DNA from: Acanthococcus lagerstroemiae
Taxonomy: Eukaryota; Arthropoda; Insecta; Hemiptera; Eriococcidae
Assembly: GCA_031841125.1 (NCBI GenBank)
Contig: CM063109.1
Coordinates: 36,584,038 to 36,648,037 of the forward strand
Reading direction: 5' to 3'
DNA length: 64,000 bases
The notes under the pieces were generated by a model that worked only from the letters and a program-made list of their open reading frames with translations, ran no database searches and was not told the origin of the DNA. Position numbers and translations under genes: made by a program. This document shows, one piece after another, positions 35,409-44,900 of the stretch (position 1 is the stretch's first letter; the number at the start of each line of letters is the position of its first letter).

Positions 35409-36227
35409 ATGTTTCGTGTTCGTATTCGCATGTTTGATTTTATTTTGAGTGGAGGGGTCGTTGGAGTTTGGTATTCAAGCTTTGTTTCTATGGAACAGGA
35501 AGTTCAGTATTTTGTGAAGTCGAGTCTTCATGTATGTATTATGCACCTCTCGAAACCTGAAGGTTTTTCTGAGGAAGCATTAAGACTTCTGGAGAGTGAT
35601 TAGTTGATAAATGTTTGATGTTCGCCTGTTTGATTTTGCAGTGGGTAGAGAAGAAGGGTCGGTTAAGTTTGATACACGAGTGTTCTTTCAATGGAGTAGA
35701 AACTCATGTATTTCGTGAAGTCAAGTCGCATATCGACATATTATGTATGTATGTACATATGTATAGAGTGACCAGACGTCCCGAAATTCCGGGATTGTCC
35801 CTAAATTTGAGGGCAATTCTTGCGTCCCGAAATAAGGTCTTCGGGATACTCGATTATCCCGAAATCGAAAAATGACGAATGATTGTACTAATTTTCACAA
35901 ATTATTGAAAAAAGACCGAAGAAACTGCTGGTAATGTTAATGTACTAAAAATGTTACGAGTACATCTTAATTCTTAATGATATATGCATGGTCAAAGGTT
36001 AATATGTTCAAAAGTGATGAAAATTACTCACCGTTTTAAACCCTGTAAAATGACACCCATGTTGCCATGTTTATTTTGACTATTTTGAGACAAGTGGCAA
36101 AAAATTCCCCCAAAAAATTTTGTCTCGGAATTTTGATTTTCAAATCTGGTCACCCTACATATGTAGTACCTCTCGAAAACTGAAGATTTTGCTAAGACGC
36201 AGCTCTGAACCCGTAAAGAGTGATAAG
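35409..36227. repeat. Tandem duplication of about 200 bp, second copy split by a MITE
   Basis: Copy 1 (35409-35605) and copy 2 (35611-36227) share ATGTTT..TGTTCG...TGTTTGATTTT, then ATTTCGTGAAGTC-like, then CACCTCTCGAAACCTGAAG/TACCTCTCGAAAACTGAAG and GAGAGTGAT/AAGAGTGAT. Copy 2 is longer by the 394-bp element plus one 8-bp target duplication. Copy 1 keeps the unoccupied sequence TGTATTATGCACCTCTCG at the corresponding place. Confidence 0.85.
35764..36157. mobile_element. hAT-like MITE with TAGNGTGACCAGA ends and perfect 8-bp TSD
   Basis: A 394-bp element. The left end is TAGAGTGACCAGA and the right end reads TAGGGTGACCAGA on the other strand. CATATGTA is duplicated at 35756-35763 and 36158-36165. 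Both subterminal regions carry CCCGAAATT/GGAATTTTG-type motifs. It is noncoding. It sits inside copy 2 of the surrounding tandem duplication, so it inserted after the duplication arose. Confidence 0.92.
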
Positions 36228-36338
36228 TTTCGTATGATATCGGCTTATGCATATGTCCAGTTTTTGCTGTTTGGAATTAATAGGCAGATCTACACATGTA
36301 ACTAGAGCCTCCAAACGGGGTTTGAGGATTTTAATTTT

Positions 36339-36428
36339 CAACTAAAAATCATTGAAAGGTAGAATTAGCATTTTCTTTGAATCTCTTCAACTAGAAATCA
36401 TTGAAAGGCAGAAATAGTATTTTCTCGT
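36339..36428. repeat. Tandem duplication, unit 49 bp
   Basis: CAACTA(A/G)AAATCATTGAAAGG(T/C)AGAA occurs at 36339 and 36388. Both copies continue AGNATTTTCT. Confidence 0.9.
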
Positions 36429-36529
36429 ATAAAATCTGTGGAAAAAGTGAAATTTCTTCATAATTGTCGCATATTTGACTTTCATAGAGGGTCCTACGGA
36501 ATTTTGCCCCGGCGCTAATTTTCTCTTAC

Positions 36530-37290
36530 CAGCAACTCGTGTAAGCGAAGAAAAAATAGACTCATTTAATCGCAGGGACGTTCACTTTCTGGATCTTTCT
36601 CGCTTCTATTAGTCTACTGAGGGAGAAATCAGTATATAACAACAACTCCTGTGATCGTAAAGGCGTTGATTTTGTGGGTCTCGAGCCCATCATTGGTTTA
36701 CCGAGGGAGGAACTGATATGAAACAGTGACTCATCTAATCTTAGGCGTGTTCATTTTGTAAGCCTCTGGCTCACATTTCTCTTGGCCTACTAAGGAAGGA
36801 ACTGCCCTGTTCTCGAAAAATCTGTCAGAGATTTTAGGAAATACTCGTATTGCTGGAAAAAGTATAATGCATAATATAAGAGAGCTTGCAAAAATGTACT
36901 TTCATGAAATGAAGCAGATTGATGAAGTTTTTCGATTTTTATATCTCAGTTTCGTTTTTATGTTTTTATTCTTCGTAATGAAGTTGCAAAAATTTGGATA
37001 TTTCCCGCATCTTCTTGCGCGCCCTACAGCTTCATTTAGCCACCTTTTGGGCCGTTCTGAGACGTGTCTGGGAAAGTTGAAGAAAAGTCAGGGAATTTCA
37101 TTCTAGAAAAAAAAACTGGATGAAACAAGGACTTACCTAATCGCAAGAACATTCATTTTGTGAACCTCAGGTCTTTTCTTTTGTTAGCTTTCTCAGGGAA
37201 GAATTGACCTGAAACAGTGATTCATTTTATCGCAAGGATGCTCATTTTGTGTACTTCGGGCCCACTCATCCATTAGCTTCCTAAGAGCCG
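36530..37290. repeat. Array of about 85-bp units, interrupted by about 315 bp
   Basis: Units contain CTCAT.TAATCGCA.GGACGTTCATTTTGTG-like sequence, then a C/T-rich stretch and CTAC(T)GAGGGAGGAACTGA.ATGAAACAGTGA-like sequence. The CGCA(G)GG..G core occurs at 36571, 36656 and 36740, then 37142 and 37231. The spacings 85, 84 and 89 are broken once by 402. That gap leaves about 315 extra bases (roughly 36806-37120), which must have been inserted into a unit. Confidence 0.8.
36806..37120. mobile_element. Insertion within the 85-bp array (unclassified)
   Basis: This AT-rich segment has no counterpart in the surrounding units. Near its right edge it carries GAAAAGTCAGGGAATTTCATT, which matches the subterminal repeats of the MITE at 30737-31136. 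It may therefore be a decayed relative of that family. The ends and a target duplication were not resolved; the nearby words CTG and AACTG offer only weak hints. Confidence 0.4.
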
Positions 37291-37454
37291 AATAATATTA
37301 AGTGTCAATCGTTTTTCTTTTGTTATTTAGTGAAATTTTATCTCGGCGATCTTACACCCCCCCCCCCTACTTTACGAGTATCACATGGGAAAGCCACGGA
37401 CCGAAGTCATTTTTTGATCACTTATTTGCTGCGCCTGCCTCTAGGGGAAAGCAA

Positions 37455-37965
37455 TAATTTGAAATTTAATTTAATTTATTTAAGGTCCCCTCAATAGCCA
37501 CTGACCAATTATAAAGGGGACCGTTCTTAATTATTATTACAAACCGTGACGAAAAAGAAAAAGAAAATACAGTCTTGTTGAAAAAAGAAGGGAAAAAAAA
37601 TTGGAACTGGTGCATCAGCCCTCCCCCATCCCCGAGGGTCCCTCCAAACGCCGCTTAAACTTTGACCTGTCAGTATCAAATATGGCCACCGTTGCGCATA
37701 GTCCAAGGAATTTTCTAGTAATTCTCATTATGTTATTTATAGGAGAGAATTCCATTTTAGCCGTTCGATGTCGATGTAATGGAAAAATTGTCTTTTGCCT
37801 AGAATTGATTTTCGGAACCCCAAAGTTGAGTTTTCCTAACAATTTTTCATTCTGAATATTTCCATGAATAAGGTCATCCTCGAACATTCCAGCTGTTATT
37901 TCCCTTCTTTTTTCCAAGGCGTGAAGCTCATAGCCTGTTGAGATTTCTTGAGAATTCGTCACTAT
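37455..37965 (-). pseudogene. LINE reverse transcriptase C-terminal fragment with 3' UTR and A/T tail
   Basis: The minus-strand frame (37962-37615) reads LEKRREITAGMFEDDLIHG, NEKLLGKLNFGVPKINSRQ, TIFPLHRHRTAKMEFSPINN IMR and ends IFDTDRSKFKRRL. This order (L..RR....F..DL..G, LL..INF.VP....R, HRT....SP..N.MR, FD....FK..L) is the extreme C-terminal signature of non-LTR retrotransposons of the CR1/Jockey/I kind. Downstream, an apparent 3' UTR ends GGCTATTGAGGGGACC and a TTAAATAAATTAAATT tail at about 37480-37455. Everything upstream of the C-terminus is missing, so it is a 5'-truncated copy. Confidence 0.7.
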
Positions 37966-38926
37966 ACAGCATCATGTCTCAAAAATGTGAGCTCCTCTAC
38001 CCCTCTTCAGTTAGAAAACAAGATGCTGGGTGGGTTGCTTGCCCGAAAAACGTTCAGTCAGGTTTAATTCGCTATCTCAAGATCCAGTCTGACAGACAAA
38101 GAGAGGGAGGGAGGGAGAGAGAGAGAGATGATCAGCGAGCTGTCCTGTCAGGTTGACAAGCAGACAGTCGGACGGACAGATATATCCATTCTTTATCTGG
38201 CCAGGAAGAACGCCTGGTGGATTGCTTACCTGAAAAATCGAGACAATTCATGGAGAGATCTGAATTAAGAACAAACCTGTTATGTCAAGATCTGGTTAGG
38301 CAGCTTATAAGTCAAGCAGACCTAAACCGGCAGTAGTTACGCGGATAAAATGAAAGACGAACTGGCCGATAGAAGGATAGATCAATAAGCAAAAATACTC
38401 GGGGAGATGGGAAGATAGGGAAGCAGGTGCCAATCTGTATCAGTAGGAACGAAGTCAGAGCCAAAATCTTAGCTCTGTGTCTTCTGTATGTCTTTGTGTC
38501 TGTGCTGAGTGTGAACTCGTTTTAATTGGGACAACAATTTCAAGACTCGGGATAAGATAGATAGAAACAATTATTAACCAGGCCGATTCTAGCAGGGCTA
38601 GGATTTTTCCATTTGCCCACATCCGAAATCAATTCAGAAACAAAGGTTTTTTTCTATTTCTATTCTGTTTGAGTGATCGTACTAATGAGTCATCTTCTAG
38701 AAAAAAGTATATTTATTTTTCGATATCAACTGTGAGTGGTAACATGCTCATCCCTCATTCAGTGATACTGTCTGCACCGCCAATTGTCTGCAACAGGTGA
38801 GACAGGGTGGTGTTACAGGTAGGAGAAGCGAAATTCAGTAGAGAAATGGGGCTTGATAACGTATGTTTGATGAGAATTAATTAATTTTTCAAAGTTACTG
38901 TACTTGAAAACGAAGTGGAAAAGGAG
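37966..38926. other. No gene; degenerate GACA/GATA-rich simple sequence at 38085-38420
   Basis: A GA-rich run (AGAGAGGGAGGGAGGGAGAG) at about 38098-38127 sits within a longer stretch rich in CAGACAG/GATAGA-like tetranucleotides. This is the opposite strand orientation of the tract at 7555-7695. Confidence 0.5.
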
Positions 38927-39055
38927 GGTTCAGTGCAAGAAGAGGCCAAGTAGATTCTCTTGCAATGGCCGATTATGACAAACAGCCGACGTGATCGCGG
39001 TTGGCGTAGTCTGTCATTGCAAGAAAATGAACTTGACCTCTTCTTGAATTGAACC
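38927..39055. mobile_element. Short MITE with about 40-bp inverted arms (GGTTCA ends)
   Basis: The left arm GGTTCAGTGCAAGAAGAGGC.AAGTAGATT.TCTTGCAATG pairs with the right arm, which reads GGTTCAATTCAAGAAGAGGT.AAGTTCATT.TCTTGCAATG on the other strand. About 45 bases lie between the arms. No target duplication is evident. A related half copy lies at 8551-8610. Confidence 0.8.
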
Positions 39056-39300
39056 ATTCAAAAGTAGAGATGTTTTCTTCTGTCACAGAAATGTAGGGTT
39101 CTCTTTTAAGCTTCAGAATTGTGTACAAGTGTAATGTCTTTGTTCCTTAACTTCTATGTTGATTCTCGTTTGATAATTGACCTGTGTTTAGAAACGAACA
39201 TGGGTATGTTCAGAGACTAATGTAGGATGCGATGGCATATTGAAGAAAAATATTTCATATGAATACGGTGACATGTGGGTTAGGGTTCCAGGATAAATCA

Positions 39301-39455
39301 GTATGTAAGCCAGTCATTCAGCATAAAAGATAGCAGGTGATCCGTTAAAGGATTGTTATATCCATGTTTTTAGGACTAGTGAGTGTATGAGTCAGTCATT
39401 CAACATGGAAATGTGACCCGTCAAAGGATCGTTCATGTATCCTAGGTTTTAATTT
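39301..39455. repeat. Tandem duplication, unit about 83 bp
   Basis: GTATGTAAGCCAGTCATTCA at 39301 and GTGTATGAGTCAGTCATTCA at 39383. Each is followed by a GTGA(T)CC(G)GT(C/T)AAAGGAT(T/C)GTT block and TGTTTTTA/GGTTTTA. Confidence 0.8.
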
Positions 39456-41841
39456 TAGGCATAAGATCAGTTATGAGTTTTATATAAAGCGAGTCGTCAA
39501 AGAATATTTAGAATAGGTTTTATTGAACATCAGGGTGTGGTTCATTTCCGGAACAATCTGAAATTGAGTTTTTAAAAGATGAGTTCTATGTTACTTGCTA
39601 GTTCAAAGTGGAAAGAAAGTGTCCTAATAATTACTACTACAAGCGCATTTGCTTTGTTTTTTTATTCGAGATTTTTGTCCGATGTCCGAAACTAAGCGAC
39701 TTCGATGATTTACGGGGGCTATCCTAGGTAGAAGCGCGACGGAAACTGCTCATTCATCCCCTCTGTTTTTCGTCTTATCAGTCGGAAACCGATGGAAGCT
39801 CAACATTGTTCCGTTGACCGCAGGGGTCTTGAGGTTTTCCTTTTTAGGAAACGTCCAAGTGACATCACGCAGCGTTTCTTCCAAATTACTTCCTCATTAA
39901 CCCAGGCTGACGTCTCGTTTTAAAGGTGCTGCCCTCCAGGAGCTCGAATATGCGTACTTACCTGTCAGCGCTCCTACGGTACTTTTCCAGAAGAAAAATA
40001 TAACAAAGTTCATTGGCTGAAGAAAGATAGCCGTGATCACATTGAACTCGGCCTTTATTGTGAACCACTTTCTCTGCGACACTTTGCTCTTAGTGCGAGG
40101 ACTTTGACCTCTCGCTCGCTGGGTCTACCCCGTCGCATCCTTCACCCTGTTCATTCATTTCGGGTGTACCTGTTGCTCTCAGTGTCGCCGATCCCTTTTC
40201 TTGAATGAGCGTTAAAGGAAAACGAATTACTGCAACCGAAGTACGGGAATATCGCAGGTGCATTTCGGCGCGTGTTCGCGTTCACTTCCTTTCTGTTGTT
40301 TTTACCTGTTTTCTTTTTGTTTTACATTCACCTTCCGGCTTCAGTATTGATGTACTTGGTATTTAAATTTTCGACGCCGACCGAGAACTTCTTTTTAGAT
40401 GTGGAAATGCGCCTTGAACCGCGAGCCATTGTACTCGATGGGTAATTTCAGTACGCCGGAGTCGCGTTGATATTGATTTCGTGTACGCTGTAATTAATTC
40501 AATGTCATTCGTCATTTGTCCGATTTTTGTATGTTGTATACGTAATAAGTTCCTTGTGTGCGTTCCTGCTGATTCATTCATCGTGTATTCGGTGTGTTCC
40601 GATATAATGTATTGGCGTGGCGCGAGCCGCGATTTGCTCGCCTGTCGCCTCGGTCTCGTCTGTCGTCTCAACTCATCTGTGGCGGGACCAGATTTTGGAG
40701 ACGTCGTTTCGCCTCGGTCGCTTCTGTCGTTATTTCGGTTTCTATGCACACTGCCGGCGGAAAATGCGAAACGAAATAGCGGATTTTCCGCCTCGTAAAT
40801 TGCAAGGTCGTGACATATCGGGAAGCCTAGTCCTCGCCAAAGTTCAAGGTCGTCCGTATTTCTAATAAGGAGCCGCTCGCTGCAAGCGACCGCACCGCGT
40901 CGCCTGCACTACGCCTGTACATAACGATGATTTTTTATCTCGAACGTTTCGCGATCCTGTAATTGGAGTAATTGTCGCCTGAAGGCTGAACCGCCGAACG
41001 TATTCGGAATTCCTCGTTCGATTTTTCGGCTCGTTAAAGATTTGGTGTGCGTTTTGCGTCGCATCCCGAATTAACGCTCTCATAATGGCCTGGGAAATTT
41101 CCGGCTTGAATCACGTTCAAAATTGGGCAGGATTTTCTCGCGATTAGGTTTGGACGTATTGAATTTCTGTATGTTTTGGTACGTCTTATATATATAGTTA
41201 GAAGGAGGTTTTTTCAATCAGAGTAGTTTACTGATACAAGGTCGTTCAGGTGCTGCCACATTATTTGTTGCCTCATTACTGGGCAAAGCGGTAAGTAGAT
41301 GGCCGAAAAGGGATAAACTGTGAATGAAGTACTCATCGTGAGACAAGAGGGTATCTATTCCTTGAATTTCCTGTAATTTAAGTTGCAAAAGAATGCATTC
41401 GAACACAAACACCTCCCCGCCTCCCACTTATTGGTCCGGAGCCGCCATTAAAACTTGACTCTTGTGCGGATATACACGCCTCTCTCTTGTTCAGTTCGAA
41501 TATCACCGTCTAGGAAAGTGTATTATTGTGTTTCCATTGATCGTTTGAACAGCTTCGTTTGTTATGTTCCTTTGCACTCCAATCTGTCATCGAGGAAAAT
41601 GCTTGAACCACTAGCCACCAGGTGTACGTGCGAGTAAGCATATGTCAGTAGCTTCGCGGAAAATAGTGACGTGGGAAGGTTTTTTAGAGCGATACCGATA
41701 TTGAAAATTTGAGCTAATTGAGAAAGAAAAAAGTTCTCTTGTTTCTCAAAAGTGAAGCTAATAAGCAACAAGCAGCTCTGCTGCTCGAAGAGGGTCGGCT
41801 CTCGACTGGTACTCTGTACAATTGGACGGTAATAAACAAAA
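39456..41841. other. No supported gene; CpG-rich stretch at about 40090-41090
   Basis: Between 40090 and 41090 the sequence becomes clearly richer in CG dinucleotides (GCGAGCCGCGATTTGCTCGC, GTCGTTTCGCCTCGGTCG). Open frames lie across it in several phases on both strands, none with a recognised domain. It might be a promoter or noncoding-exon region. I see no convincing exon-intron structure. Confidence 0.35.
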
Positions 41842-41990
41842 AGCGACCATGCGACATTTGTTGACAAAATGAGTTGTTAGTATCCTTGGAAAGAGCTTGA
41901 AAAGTAGATTTTTTTTTTTAAATTGAGTTTCTGTGGGTTCTTGAACTTTAAATCACGTGTTTTCGAAAAACAGATTTTTATATTTAAGTC
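41842..41990. mobile_element. Remnant related to the GACGCTG MITE
   Basis: GCGACATTTGTTGACAAAATG (from 41851), then AG.T.TTAGTATC.TTGGAAA.AGC, matches positions 54808-54855 of the element at 54784-55047. The right part, GTTTTCGAAAAACAGATTTT...AAGTCG, only loosely follows that element. The termini are lost. Confidence 0.5.
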
Positions 41991-44900
41991 GTGTAATTCA
42001 GGTGCCGTGGAATTTCCGATGATCTTAATGCTCGTATTATTTTTCCTGCGCTATAGATGGAGGGCGAATTTTCATTGAAATGAAGTTTATAATTTGAATA
42101 CGCATAACCATCATGAATGATACCAAGACATGTTAAAGAGCAGGCAGTTTCAAACAGCTACAAGAAGGCTTCATCCCTCGAAACCTCAAACAGAATATCA
42201 AAACTACCAAAATACTTGACTATGTGGTTACCTAAAATGCTGAAAAATTATGAAACCGATAAACACTAGCGTTGTAGAATGTGGATTGATAACGTATTAT
42301 GTTGATTGTAGAAGTAGAACCGCTGTACGATCAAGATCAATGAGTTATACTGAAGAAGAAAAAAGAAATTTTATTGTAAGAGACTCATTGCCGACCCTAA
42401 TAAAATAAAGATTGTTACTTTTAATTTTTTTTTCAACTAATTAATTTCTCGAAAATAAAGCGCCACTGAACTGAACTGAACGTGAACGGATGAGAAGAGA
42501 AAGAAAGCGATTGCAATAGGCTTGGCTACTTGTATCCGACCCTAGAAATTCTTTAAAAAATCTTGTGAATCTTCAAAAATCTCGTAAATCATCTCTAGAA
42601 TCTCCCAATGCGCATTTTTATCGACGTGCTGTATGATTTTTCAATTTTTTGTCAAATCTGTTGAGTACGAATGATATTCTGCACCTTCTCTCACCGTGTG
42701 TTGCGAGAAGGGGTGTAATGTATCTCTGTACGCTTGTTCCGACGCCGCTGATGGAAAAAACTAGGCCCTGAGTATGAGTGTAAGCGTAGGTTAGTCGCTT
42801 CAGGTAGCACAGCTGATGATAGCAGACATTCCAAAGACCTTTTGTTAGTGAACTACTTCAAGGAAAAAACTAGCCTACTTTTTCTTTCCAGCATATTTGA
42901 CAATATTCCCCCCTATAAGGCCGCCGTTTCACTCGTATCCGACGCGTTGGATTCTGTGAAGGTGTTTGGGTTTCTTGTGTATGAAGATACTTGTTTGTGC
43001 AGTGTGACACGAAACTTACGAGTATGATTTAAAAGTTAGGGCAGGATCTGGGCTCTTCTAGAATCTTGGATCCATGATTCCAAGTTAATGGATATGCTGA
43101 TGTGTTAGTGTATGGTGTCCTATGTGTGTGATTTCGGGTAAGTTGAAACATGGCCTAATACCTATAACCAGGTTGAATTTATGAGTTCCCTGAAAATTAT
43201 TCGCACAATTGTTCGCACCAGAAAAATTTATTTTCAATATTCATTAAAAAAAATTAATTTACCAGTGTAGACTAATATTATGAGCAACCCCTCTCAAGCA
43301 CTTCATGATACTGTTCTCCTCCCTTCCCTCACCATCCCCGTCGCTGTCTTCAGCCCCCTTCCTGTCAGTGGTGCTAGGACAGCGTTCCTCGAGCCGTTGC
43401 AGTCCTCGTGCGAACAATTTTCTGGACACCGAATTTATGGGACTGGCGATTGAAATATGACCGCCTAACAAAATCCCAAGGCTGGTTGCACGATGAAGAA
43501 ACGAAAACAGCCCATTTCTGTCGTAAATTTTTTCCTTGCCCCCCCCTCCTTAATTCAGAATGGAACTAAGAAAGTTTCATCCGTCGGATTCTAGAGCCCC
43601 CTCCCCTTCATTTTCATACCAAGTCTTTATAATTGGGTTTTCGTATTGTACTCAGAAACTAAGCATGTTGGAGTCAAAATGTAGTTCAATAATAAAATGT
43701 GCCCTTTGAAATTCCCGGCGAAATGATACCATATTATGTAATTATATGATGTATGTATTTTCCACCCTAAATTCACTTCCGGTATTTATTTGCCTAATAA
43801 AAATTAAGGCAATCGCTGTGGACGTGAGGGAGAAAGAGTCCAAATCATCAACAGTCACAATATGGGTATTGTTTTTTTTAATTTTTAGGATTTGGGAATT
43901 TATTTTGATTTCTTTGGTTTTAAGTTGAAAATTGGGCCTAATGTGATTCTTTTTTGGGGGTCGCTAAAGATTCTTGTTTGATTTTCTTTCAACGACCCTA
44001 AAAAGGTAAATAAATTCTGTTGTAAATGTGTGATTCTGGAGGAGAAAGATTCCCGGGGATAGAAAGATACGAAAGTTGGGAAGGCATCCCGAAGTTATTT
44101 ATCCCCTCTTTTGCTCGTGGAAACCGACAAAAAATGAGTGGAAATTCTACGTTTTTGCCCATAAGGCCTATGTTGAATCATGACGCTGTGACGTGCTATT
44201 TTGAACCTCTCATTCTATGGGGAGGTTTGAAACAATCGTGCATTATGATGTGGTATAATTTTGGCCGAAGTTTCAAGGAGGGCACCTTACTACAAAACTA
44301 TTTTCCCTCTAATATGCTTAGTTCTACAACAGAATTCAAAAAATATACATATATGTATTATTTTTATTGGGGGGGGGGGCGCAGTATAGGGATGCCAGAG
44401 TCCGAAAAAGTGGTATTTTGCCCCCTTTTTTAGAGCTGTATTTTAAATAATTATGTCCAAGTTCGGGCCTCTTTTTGCTTTTAATACAATTGGACTAGCC
44501 AGGCCCGGGCCCATGGCTGCAGCCCTGCAGCTCGACTAATGAAGACTTGAAATCCGAATGATTTCGTTCCAAGAAAGGCTAGCCTTTCGATTCCCATGTT
44601 GCTTGTAATTAAGAGCTAAGGACAGTGGACTAGTAGTGAATATACACTTTAGAATGAAACTAGTCACCCATAATAGGTCTACAGTTTGGTGGATGTTCAG
44701 ATTTTGAAGCTGTCCGCTGAATCTTCCTTTAATCATTAGAGTTTTTATAGATGGGTAAAATCATCCAGTGATTTGTTGAAGTGTCTAGTGTAGTTCTCCA
44801 AGTCGAGTCTGAGGCTGCGCGAAAAACATACGTGTCTGGGAAAATGCTCAGTGTACAGTCACTTAGTATCTACTCGCGACACTGATACCATTTGCTTTGC

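Noticed and set aside
40363..40865. Arginine- and serine-rich open frames on both strands as coding exons
   Set aside because: They overlap in opposite orientations within a CpG-rich interval. Low stop frequency explains them, and no domain is visible.
44026..44433. 135-codon plus-strand open frame
   Set aside because: It ends in the poly-G tract and has no recognised domain. Treated as chance.
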